The translations under genes were made by a program, and so were the position numbers. From Planctomycetota bacterium (GTDB lineage Bacteria; Planctomycetota; UBA1135; GCA-002686595): 5,067 nt of DNA. Below are positions 1 through 5,067 of this stretch, piece by piece. Location: positions 1-5,067 of the forward strand of contig JAKVCE010000187.1 in the NCBI GenBank assembly GCA_022447405.1, written 5' to 3'. Each line of letters begins with the position of its first letter. Position 1 is the first letter of the stretch. A model generated the notes under the pieces. The model was not told the DNA's origin. It was given only the letters and a program-made list of their open reading frames with translations, and did not search any database.

Positions 1-1188
1 GAGGCTCCAGTTCGTGTCATCAAACTCGAACTTCCCCGGCTTGCCATCAGCAGAGCTCGTCGCGCTGCTCGCGACGAAGTCCATGCCGGCGCGCAGGGCG
101 TCCGCAGAGATCTCGACGCGGCGCTCGGCGTCCCCCACCTGATCAAGGACCGTGAGGTAGTCGAGCCGTGAGGCCAACGCGACCGCGATCAGCACATCCT
201 CCTCAAGCTCCACCGCGACCGGCGCCTCCTCTGAGAAACGATCCAGCTCAGCGCTGTCGAAGCGGAGCTCGACGTCGATCGGGAGCCCGAGGAAGAACTT
301 GAAGTCATCCAGGCTCGAGCGGAGAGAGGCCCGCGTGTTAGAGAGGCGATCTTCACTGCGGAGCTCGTCTTGTTTCACCTGATCGAGCTGGAGATCATCC
401 AATCGACCCGCCCTCGCGAGGGCTCGGTTCCGCTCGGCGAGGGTCGCGAGGTTTGTGTAGTTCAGCTCAGCATTCCTCACCTCGTCCATCTGACGCAGGA
501 CCTGGAAGTAACGCGAGGCTACATCGACCGCGAAGGTCTTTCTGAAGCGCTCATAGGCGCGCACCTCGTAGATCAGGTCGCGCTCAGCTTGGGTCAGCGG
601 CTCAAGCAGGATCTTTCGCGCCGCTCCACGCATGAGCGGCTGGGTGATGGAGAGCGAGAGCACTCCGCTGGCGCCCTCGTCGGGCCCTGTAGAGATGAGG
701 CGAAAGAGGTCGGTCCCTATGCCTGCGATGATCTGCCCGCCGTCTCCGAAGAATCTTGAGAGGCCGAAGTCCGTGCTCGCTGTCACCTCTTCGGTCGCCG
801 ACGCCTCCCCGGTCGCTGTGACATCTCCGCTCCCGCTGGGGACCCAACCGAAGCGCCAGCGCTCCAGGGTGAGGTCCAGGGCCGTGAGGTACAGGCGCTC
901 CCTCCGATCCTGAAACTCTCTGCTGTTCTCTCCGGCGATCGAGAGGACCTCGTCGAGGCCGATAGCCTCAGCCGGCGGAGCCTCCCCGTTGAGCAGCCTG
1001 TTCCTCAGGCTGTCAGGGTCTGCCTCGATCTGGAAGGAGTCCGAATCGCTCGAGAGTTCGGCCCTTCGTGCGGCTAGGAGCGCATAGGTCTCCTTATCCG
1101 CCGAGGCAGCGTGTTCCTCTGGAGTCCGACACGCTGGGAAGAAAACCAACGAGAGGGCCAATCCGAGATGTTTCAGATGGTGGGGCAT
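1..1188 (-). CDS. TolC-family outer-membrane efflux lipoprotein (3' end missing)
   Basis: This is an outer-membrane channel component of the TolC/OEP family, which forms the exit duct of type I secretion or tripartite efflux systems. The window shows 396 residues; the frame is open to the left edge, so the C-terminal part is missing. I set the start at the ATG at 1188 because AAGGGAGAGG lies directly before it. Residues 1-19 form a signal peptide ending in FPA before Cys20, a non-canonical but usable lipobox. Residues 31-45 and about 80-110 carry a charged region (ENSREFQDRRERLYL). Residues 177-189 (LSLSITQPLMRGA) match the strand-turn that opens a TolC repeat. Residues 195-300 are long amphipathic helices ending in FKFFLGLPIDVEL, typical of the first OEP helical hairpin. 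The second repeat would lie beyond the edge. No periplasmic adaptor or pump gene is visible in the window, so the export partner is unknown. Family assignment is firm; the substrate cannot be inferred. Confidence 0.88.
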   Translation of the reverse strand, partial: MPHHLKHLGLALSLVFFPACRTPEEHAASADKETYALLAARRAELSSDSDSFQIEADPDSLRNRLLNGEAPPAEAIGLDEVLSIAGENSREFQDRRERLYLTALDLTLERWRFGWVPSGSGDVTATGEASATEEVTASTDFGLSRFFGDGGQIIAGIGTDLFRLISTGPDEGASGVLSLSITQPLMRGAARKILLEPLTQAERDLIYEVRAYERFRKTFAVDVASRYFQVLRQMDEVRNAELNYTNLATLAERNRALARAGRLDDLQLDQVKQDELRSEDRLSNTRASLRSSLDDFKFFLGLPIDVELRFDSAELDRFSEEAPVAVELEEDVLIAVALASRLDYLTVLDQVGDAERRVEISADALRAGMDFVASSATSSADGKPGKFEFDDTNWSL

Positions 1189-1212
1189 CCTCTCCCTTGT
1201 ACGCGAGAGAGG
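1189..1212 (-). promoter_or_regulatory. Hairpin covering the ribosome-binding site of the TolC-family gene
   Basis: In the transcript, CCTCTC (1212-1207) is perfectly complementary to GAGAGG (1194-1189), leaving a 12-nt loop. The 3' arm overlaps the purine-rich Shine-Dalgarno region and abuts the ATG at 1188. If folded it would mask the ribosome-binding site. The stem is only 6 bp with a largish loop, so it may be weak or fortuitous in a purine-rich leader. Confidence 0.35.
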
Positions 1213-1268
1213 CCTTACAAGTGGTCAGAGGTATGGAAAAAGCTGCTCCGGGACCACGCCAGTGGCAT
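1189..1268 (-). other. 80-bp gap between the sulfatase-like and TolC-family genes
   Basis: This spacer has no good -35/-10 pair and no stem directly followed by a U-run. A TTTTT tract (around 1238-1242) is present, but the only nearby stem (CCAC-TGGC-GTGG, 4 bp) lies about a dozen bases upstream of it, so I do not call a terminator. Read-through from the upstream gene into the TolC-family gene is therefore plausible. Confidence 0.4.
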
Positions 1269-2654
1269 TTACGGGCCTATAGGGGGGTAATCGGCCTCCC
1301 AGGCCCGTAGCTCCCCCAGCAGCCTCTCCAGGGCCTCTGGAGCCCCCTCAGAGACGTCTCGGAGCTCCTCCGGGTCTGTCGACGTCTGAAAGAGCTGCTG
1401 CTGTGGGAGGTTATAGGCTCCCTCACGCTCTTCAGGGCCTCGATTCAAGACCAGAGACCACCCCTCCACTCTCGCCGAGAGCCCCCCGTCGGGGTGCTCT
1501 GAGATGACCGGGCGCGGCTCAAGGCGTCGACCTCGATCGGTCCTCGCGAGCAGGCTCCGCCCCTCCAGGTCACTCGGTGCCTCCACCTCCATCCATTCAC
1601 AGACGGTGGGCATCACGTCAGCGAGCCCGACGACGTCCTCGAAGATCCGGCGCCCCGTGAGGCTAGGAGGGTGATGGAAGGCGAGCGGGACGTGCAGGCC
1701 CTGGACGTAGACGCTCTCCTCTGAGCCGAAGTAGCCGCGCTCGCCCAGCTCGCACCCAGAGAGCCCCGCGGTCACGACGAGGGTGCTCTCCCAGACCTCG
1801 AGCTCAGACTCAAAATGGTGCTTGTAGATCTCGAGCACCTGGCGGAGCAGGAAGTTAGCGCGCTCCAAGTCGGCGTCGTAGAGCCCGATGAGGGCGTCGT
1901 GGTCCTCCGCGTCGAGCTGTATCTCACGGCGGTTGACCTTGTCGAGGAAGCCTAGGTTGGTCTGGACAGGGCCCTCGTAGCTCTCCGGAAGATAATGGGT
2001 GAGGAAGTCTCGCTCTCCAGTAGAGGTCGGGACAGGCTGCGGCTCCCAAGGAGGCGCGGGGCTCCCGACGTGGAGCCAGAGGAACTGCGGGCGCTCGGGG
2101 TCGAACTCCGTCTTCAAGTACTCGAAGGCGCGGAGCAGCAGACCATCCACCGCGACCCCGTCCCTGTACACGATCTCAGAGTGGTCCTCGACGAAGACGT
2201 CGAAGCCGCGGGTGAGCCCGCTCTCAGCCATCGGTCGCGAAGAGGACGCGAAGCCTGCGGTCTGATAGCCAGCGTCGCGCAACCTCTCCGCGAGAGTGCT
2301 CACCTCCTCAGAGAGCCCGCCGTCCGCAGAGATGAGCCCGTGCGCACGAGGCGGCAGACCGGTGAAGAGGGTCGCGAGGGAGGGCCGCGCCGCGCCAGAA
2401 GGAGCGAAGGCCCGGTGAAAGAGGACGCCGCGCTCCATCAGGAGATCCAAGTCCAGGGAGCGCTGGTCATCTGAGCGCTCGATGAAGGTCGTCGGGCGCG
2501 GGTACTGCCACATGTGCGTGTGGTCAGCGCGCAGGTTCTCGACCGTGACGAGCAAGACGTGCTCAGGGGGTGTGCCCGGGCGCTCCCCAGGACCCTGGGA
2601 GCACGACAACAAGAGGAGCAGCGAGGAGAGGGAGAGCGCGCGCATGTCTCTCAT
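1269..2654 (-). CDS. Sulfatase-fold lipoprotein, probably catalytically inactive
   Basis: This 461-residue protein belongs to the sulfatase branch of the alkaline phosphatase superfamily. I chose the ATG at 2654, 2 nt after the symporter stop; a GTG at 2675 and an ATG at 2645 are in-frame alternatives. Residues 1-17 form a signal peptide with lipobox LLS-Cys18, so it should be a membrane-anchored lipoprotein outside the cytoplasm. Family landmarks: LLVTVENLRADH (34-45), APSGAARPSLATLFTG (84-99), LAERLRDAGYQTAGF (121-135), SGLTRGFDVF (145-154), LWLHVGSPAPPW (192-203), VVTAGLSGCELGERGYFG (293-310), LADVMPTVCEWM (344-355) and LEGRSLL (363-369). Against the usual motifs, the metal Asp is Glu39, the Cys/Ser/Thr nucleophile position is Ala89, the DPH segment is Ser198-Pro-Ala200, the Asp-His metal pair is Gly297-Leu298, and the later His positions are Arg306 and Ser311. 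Fold confidence is high. Loss of sulfatase activity is inferred from these substitutions. The true role is unknown; its close coupling to the symporter suggests a linked job. Confidence 0.88.
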   Translation of the reverse strand: MRDMRALSLSSLLLLLSCSQGPGERPGTPPEHVLLVTVENLRADHTHMWQYPRPTTFIERSDDQRSLDLDLLMERGVLFHRAFAPSGAARPSLATLFTGLPPRAHGLISADGGLSEEVSTLAERLRDAGYQTAGFASSSRPMAESGLTRGFDVFVEDHSEIVYRDGVAVDGLLLRAFEYLKTEFDPERPQFLWLHVGSPAPPWEPQPVPTSTGERDFLTHYLPESYEGPVQTNLGFLDKVNRREIQLDAEDHDALIGLYDADLERANFLLRQVLEIYKHHFESELEVWESTLVVTAGLSGCELGERGYFGSEESVYVQGLHVPLAFHHPPSLTGRRIFEDVVGLADVMPTVCEWMEVEAPSDLEGRSLLARTDRGRRLEPRPVISEHPDGGLSARVEGWSLVLNRGPEEREGAYNLPQQQLFQTSTDPEELRDVSEGAPEALERLLGELRAWEADYPPIGP

Positions 2655-2656
2655 CA

Positions 2657-4234
2657 CTATCGGCCCGCCGCCCACTCAGGGAGCGCAGACTCGATCCCCC
2701 ACAGGGGCCGGACCCAGAGCTGGAAGACGATCACGATCAGGGACACGGTCCACAGGTTCAGGAGGAAGCCTGTCCTGAACATCTGCGGGACGGTGATCCG
2801 GCGGCTCGAGAAGACGACCGCGTTCGGAGGAGTCGCCGCGGGCATCATGAAGGCCGCCGACGCCGCGATGGTCGCAGGCATCATCACCATGAGCGGGTTG
2901 AGCTCGGCACTCGCTGCTGTGGCCGCGAGGACAGGCAGGAGCACCGCCGTCGTCGCGGTGTTGGATGTGAGCTCCGTCAAGAAGCTGATGAACAAGGCCA
3001 CCGCCAAGATGATGACCCACTCCGAGGTCCCCTCGAGGAGCGGCGAGAGCGCGGCGCCGATCTCCTTGTCTAGACCTGAGACTTGGAAGCCCTTGGCGAT
3101 GCAGAAGCCGCCACCCAAGAGGAGTAGGACCTCCCAGGGGATCTTCGAGGCGCTGCGCCAGTCCATGAGGTTCTCAGAGCGACGGACCCCAGAGGGGATC
3201 AAGAAAGCCAGGATCGCCATCACGGTCGCGACCGTCGCGTCCGAGATGTCGTTCTTGTGCTGCGCGTACCACGCAGGGTCCGATGCCGCCTCGCCCATGA
3301 AGAGGCGCGCCCAACCAGGGATCCGGAGATCGCCTAGGACGAGGTCGGCGCGCGTGATCCAGAGGACCGCCGTCGCGACAAAGAGACCCAGCATGCGCGC
3401 CTGGGCTGTGTTCATGGGGCCGAGGGCGTCCCGCTCAGCGCGGATCACGTCCACGCCCAAGGAGCCGCCCTCCCCGCTGTCCCGCTGCCGCAGGAGGACC
3501 CGGGTGAGCAGCAGCCAAGCGGTCGGGACGAAGATGAGCACCAGCGGAGCCCAAGCCATGAACCAGTCTCCAAAGGAGATGCGCGGCCCCTCCGGGAAGC
3601 GGCTCTCAAGCTGTCCGAGGAACTCTTGGTTCGGCGCCGTCCCGACGGGGGTGCCCATCCCTCCGACGGAGGCTGAGTAGGCGATCCCGAGGAGCAGGGC
3701 GATCACGAAGCGGTCATCGCGCTTCCCCTCCGACTCGATGCGATCACACACCGCGAGCGCGATGGGCAACATCAAGAGGGTCGTCGCCGTGTTCGCGATC
3801 CACAGGGAGAGGAAAGCCGACGCCATCATGAATCCGAGGATGAGGCGCGTGCGAGACGTCCCGACCCTCACGACGATGGCGAGGGCCATGCGCTTGTGCA
3901 CACCCCATCGCTCGAGCCCGATGGCGACGATGAACGCGCCGATGAAGAGGAGCACGAGCTGGTTCATATAGAGCGGCGCGGCCTCGCGCGCGCTCATCAC
4001 TCCGAGCAGCGGGAAGAGCGCGACAGGGAAGAGCGATGCTGCTCCCACGGGGATCGCGACCGTTACCCAGAGGCTCGCCGTCAGCGCCGTCGTCGCAGCG
4101 ACCTTGCGCTGGAGCGGATCGAGCCCCAAGTCCGGGCCGTACAAGAAGAACAGGAAGAGGGCTGCCCCACCCAGCTGACCGAGCCGACGCGCGACAGGTC
4201 CGCCACGTTCGGTCCCTTCCCTCGCCTCGCTCAC
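2657..4234 (-). CDS. DASS/SLC13-family Na+:dicarboxylate (divalent anion) symporter
   Basis: This 525-residue inner-membrane protein belongs to the divalent anion:Na+ symporter family (Na_sulph_symp; relatives include VcINDY and SLC13). Members import succinate and other C4 dicarboxylates, citrate or sulfate with Na+. I chose the GTG at 4234: it forms a GTGA overlap with the cutA stop and has a perfect AGGAGG 7 nt upstream. A GTG at 4270 would add 12 residues but lacks a good ribosome site. Many hydrophobic segments fill the protein. The two inverted repeats show paired motifs: WIANTATTLLMLP (145-157, Asn148-Thr149) with GGMGTPVGTAPN (191-202), and TSNTATTAVLLP (423-434, Ser424-Asn425-Thr426) with MPAATPPNAVVF (464-475). 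These form the Na+ and carboxylate sites in known members. The first motif has Ala147 where the family often has Ser. A polar cytoplasm-like loop spans about 249-275. Length is normal for the family. Dicarboxylate is the best substrate guess, but sulfate cannot be excluded. Confidence 0.93.
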   Translation of the reverse strand: MSEAREGTERGGPVARRLGQLGGAALFLFFLYGPDLGLDPLQRKVAATTALTASLWVTVAIPVGAASLFPVALFPLLGVMSAREAAPLYMNQLVLLFIGAFIVAIGLERWGVHKRMALAIVVRVGTSRTRLILGFMMASAFLSLWIANTATTLLMLPIALAVCDRIESEGKRDDRFVIALLLGIAYSASVGGMGTPVGTAPNQEFLGQLESRFPEGPRISFGDWFMAWAPLVLIFVPTAWLLLTRVLLRQRDSGEGGSLGVDVIRAERDALGPMNTAQARMLGLFVATAVLWITRADLVLGDLRIPGWARLFMGEAASDPAWYAQHKNDISDATVATVMAILAFLIPSGVRRSENLMDWRSASKIPWEVLLLLGGGFCIAKGFQVSGLDKEIGAALSPLLEGTSEWVIILAVALFISFLTELTSNTATTAVLLPVLAATAASAELNPLMVMMPATIAASAAFMMPAATPPNAVVFSSRRITVPQMFRTGFLLNLWTVSLIVIVFQLWVRPLWGIESALPEWAAGR

Positions 4235-4572
4235 GCTCCCTCCTCCTCGCTCACCGAGGCTCGGAGCCACTCGAGGTACGGCGCAGCCACATGGCCAGGC
4301 GCGAGAGCGACGAACTCCGGAGTCTCGTAGGAGTGCAGCTCATGGATCGTCGCCTCGAGCTCTTCCAGTCGTGCGAGGGTCGTCTTGATGATCAGGAGGA
4401 CCTCCGCGTCCTCGTTCACCTCCCCCGCCCATCGGTAGGTGCTCACCACCCCGGGGACTCGGTTGACGCAGGCCGCGAGCCCGCGCGTGACAAGCTCGCG
4501 AGCCAGCCGCTCAGCCTCGACTTCATCGGGGGCGGTCACGAAGACCACCCTGGGATCGGAGGGATGCTCCAT
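4231..4572 (-). CDS. cutA: CutA1-family divalent-cation tolerance protein
   Basis: This 113-residue protein has the normal length and almost every hallmark of CutA1, a small, very stable cytoplasmic trimer with a ferredoxin-like fold related to PII signalling proteins. Visible signatures are VVFVTAPDEVEAERLARELV (9-28), the LAACVNRVPGVVSTYRWAGEV block (32-52, with Cys35), EVLLIIKTT (57-65), and HSYETPEFVAL (80-90), in which the Tyr82-Glu83-Thr84-Pro85-Glu86 run is strongly conserved in the family. CutA was named from copper-tolerance phenotypes in E. coli, but its molecular role is still unsettled. The start is the ATG at 4572. There is no recognisable Shine-Dalgarno before it (TCTCTGCCT). 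It is the first gene of the minus-strand cluster and overlaps the symporter start by 4 nt. The C-terminal acidic tail SEEEGA is encoded by the bases that form the symporter ribosome site, so the tail may be shaped by that need. Confidence 0.95.
   Translation of the reverse strand: MEHPSDPRVVFVTAPDEVEAERLARELVTRGLAACVNRVPGVVSTYRWAGEVNEDAEVLLIIKTTLARLEELEATIHELHSYETPEFVALAPGHVAAPYLEWLRASVSEEEGA
4235..4250 (-). promoter_or_regulatory. Consensus Shine-Dalgarno for the symporter inside the cutA 3' end
   Basis: The transcript reads GCGAGGAGGAGGGAGC immediately before the GTG at 4234, with overlapping AGGAGG cores at 4247-4242 and 4244-4239 (7 and 4 nt spacing). The same bases encode the last cutA residues (SEEEGA), so the site is embedded in the upstream gene. 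It decides the symporter start in favour of 4234 over 4270 and supports translational coupling. Confidence 0.8.
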
Positions 4573-4584
4573 AGGCAGAGAGCG

Positions 4585-4613
4585 AGGATAGTCAGACCGA
4601 GGCTCTGTCCCAA
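4585..4613 (-). promoter_or_regulatory. Predicted sigma-70-like promoter of the cutA cluster
   Basis: On the minus strand, TTGGGA (4613-4608, 4 of 6 matches to TTGACA) is followed by exactly 17 nt and TATCCT (4590-4585, 4 of 6 matches to TATAAT). Transcription would begin near 4578, only about 6 nt before the cutA ATG, which fits the absence of a Shine-Dalgarno there. This is a by-eye prediction. Confidence 0.45.
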
Positions 4614-4618
4614 GAGCC
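4601..4618. repeat. Perfect 6-bp dyad (GGCTCT-N6-AGAGCC) in the divergent control region
   Basis: GGCTCT (4601-4606) and AGAGCC (4613-4618) are exact inverted repeats around GTCCCA. In RNA or as a cruciform the stem could continue through two tandem G-A mismatches (4599-4600 with 4619-4620) to a C-G pair (4598-4621). The dyad overlaps the predicted -35 box of the cutA promoter and is centred about 44 bp before the predicted proline dehydrogenase start, positions suited to a repressor site for one side and an activator site for the other. This reading is inferred. Confidence 0.45.
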
Positions 4619-4641
4619 GAGACCCCGTGGCCCTCTGGGAT

Positions 4642-4647
4642 TAGAAT
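4642..4647 (+). promoter_or_regulatory. Predicted -10 element for the proline dehydrogenase gene
   Basis: TAGAAT differs from TATAAT at one position and lies 11 nt before the ATG at 4659. No -35 match is seen at the expected distance (around 4619-4624, GAGACC), so an activator or another sigma factor might be needed. The transcript start would fall near 4654, leaving a leader of about 5 nt and no ribosome-binding site. Confidence 0.4.
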
Positions 4648-4658
4648 CTCGGGCAGTG

Positions 4659-5067
4659 ATGCTCCACAGCCTCCTCGCAGCCTGCCTCCCCTTTGTCCCG
4701 ACGCCCATCATGCGGCGCCTCTCGGCGAAGTACATCTCAGGGGAAGACCTCTCGGACGCCCTCGAGCGCCTAGAGGAGCTGAAGCGCCTTGGATTTCCCT
4801 CTGTACTCGATCTCCTAGGAGAGGAGGTCGAGCACGGAGACGCAGCGGACGCTGCCTGCGAAGAGTACATCCGGGCCTCGAGGGAGCTCTCCGCCCGCGC
4901 CATCGACTCGTACGTCTCGATCAAGCCGACCCACCTCGGCCTCGCCCTCGATGAGGGCGCCTGCCACGCCCGCTTCCAGCGCGTCGCAGAGTGCTGCAGA
5001 GAGCTCGGGCTCCGCGTTCGCGTTGAGATGGAGGACGTCCGCTTCACCGACGCCACGCTGAAGCTCT
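4659..5067 (+). CDS. Proline dehydrogenase, N-terminal part (3' end missing)
   Basis: This is the first 136 residues of a PRODH-family FAD enzyme that oxidises L-proline to 1-pyrroline-5-carboxylate, the first step of proline catabolism, passing electrons to the membrane quinone pool. The frame runs off the right edge. Landmarks are PFVPTPIMRRLSAKYISGED (11-30), LKRLGFPSVLDLLGEEVE (41-58), the SYVSIKPTHLGLALDE strand-turn (84-99, with Lys89) and VRVEMEDVRFTDATL (120-134), equivalent to the common 'VRIDMEDS..T..TL' barrel strand. The start is ATG 4659; a GTG immediately before it (4656) is an in-frame alternative. The protein begins like stand-alone short proline dehydrogenases, not like long PutA fusions with an N-terminal DNA-binding domain, although a C-terminal fusion cannot be excluded. 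It is transcribed divergently from cutA with an 86-bp shared upstream region and no clear Shine-Dalgarno. Confidence 0.9.
   Translation, partial: MLHSLLAACLPFVPTPIMRRLSAKYISGEDLSDALERLEELKRLGFPSVLDLLGEEVEHGDAADAACEEYIRASRELSARAIDSYVSIKPTHLGLALDEGACHARFQRVAECCRELGLRVRVEMEDVRFTDATLKL

Noticed and set aside
370..913. Overlapping plus- and minus-strand open frames inside the TolC-family gene
   Set aside because: They are out-of-frame or antisense shadows; the minus-strand frame ending at position 1 carries the coherent TolC-family protein.
1220..1265. Possible rho-independent terminator (T5 tract) after the sulfatase-like gene
   Set aside because: The only nearby stem is 4 bp and is separated from the T-run by about 12 nt, so the geometry does not fit an intrinsic terminator.
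1995..2474. A 159-codon plus-strand open frame opposite the sulfatase-like gene
   Set aside because: Arg/Glu-rich low-complexity translation, antisense to a recognisable gene, with no family signature.
1269..2675. GTG at 2675 as the start of the sulfatase-like gene
   Set aside because: It would overlap the symporter by 19 nt, has no Shine-Dalgarno, and puts an extra seven residues ahead of an already good lipoprotein signal peptide that begins at the ATG at 2654.
2514..3680. A 388-codon plus-strand open frame opposite the symporter and sulfatase-like genes
   Set aside because: Its translation is rich in Arg, Ser and Pro with no recognisable motif. It lies fully antisense to two clearly conserved genes and is a shadow of GC-rich codon structure.
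4036..4644. A 202-codon plus-strand open frame opposite cutA and the symporter start
   Set aside because: It is antisense to the highly conserved cutA, runs through the promoter region, and has an unstructured Arg/Pro/Ser-rich composition.
4592..5056. A 154-codon minus-strand open frame opposite the proline dehydrogenase gene
   Set aside because: The translation is Ser/Arg-rich without motifs, whereas the plus strand here encodes clear proline dehydrogenase signatures.

Overview
This GC-rich bacterial window has an almost completely filled coding layout. A compact, four-gene minus-strand cluster occupies positions 1 to 4572, and a divergent plus-strand gene starts at 4659 and runs off the right edge. 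Read in the direction of transcription, the cluster is a CutA-family protein, a DASS/SLC13-type Na+-coupled divalent anion (dicarboxylate) symporter, a sulfatase-fold lipoprotein with a degraded active site, and a TolC-family outer-membrane efflux lipoprotein cut by the left edge. The divergent gene is the N-terminal part of a proline dehydrogenase. No RNA genes, insertion sequences, CRISPR arrays or phage genes are visible.

Organism: the high GC content, the two predicted lipoproteins, and above all the style of the TolC-like protein (an 'ADKETYALLAARRAEL' leader, then an 'ENSREFQDRRERLYL' block) resemble Planctomycetota proteins as I remember them. This is an inference from recalled family style, not from a search; another deep-branching Gram-negative lineage with an outer membrane remains possible.

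Layout: 4573-4658 is an 86-bp divergent control region. It has a plausible sigma-70-type promoter for the minus cluster, a TAGAAT -10 element for proline dehydrogenase, and a perfect 6+6 bp dyad between the two. cutA and the symporter gene share a GTGA stop/start overlap, and a consensus Shine-Dalgarno for the symporter lies inside the last codons of cutA. The symporter stop codon is followed after 2 nt by the ATG of the sulfatase-like gene. These two junctions point to translational coupling. An 80-bp gap (1189-1268) separates the sulfatase-like gene from the TolC-family gene. It shows no convincing terminator, but it contains a small hairpin that would cover the TolC-family ribosome-binding site.

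How the genes may work together: the symporter would import dicarboxylates or similar anions across the inner membrane, and proline dehydrogenase would start proline catabolism to glutamate, so a carbon and nitrogen nutrition theme is possible. The most unusual gene is the sulfatase-like lipoprotein. Its fold signatures are clear, yet nearly every catalytic or metal-binding position I can align is substituted, so it looks like a pseudoenzyme kept as an intact reading frame and tightly coupled to a transporter.
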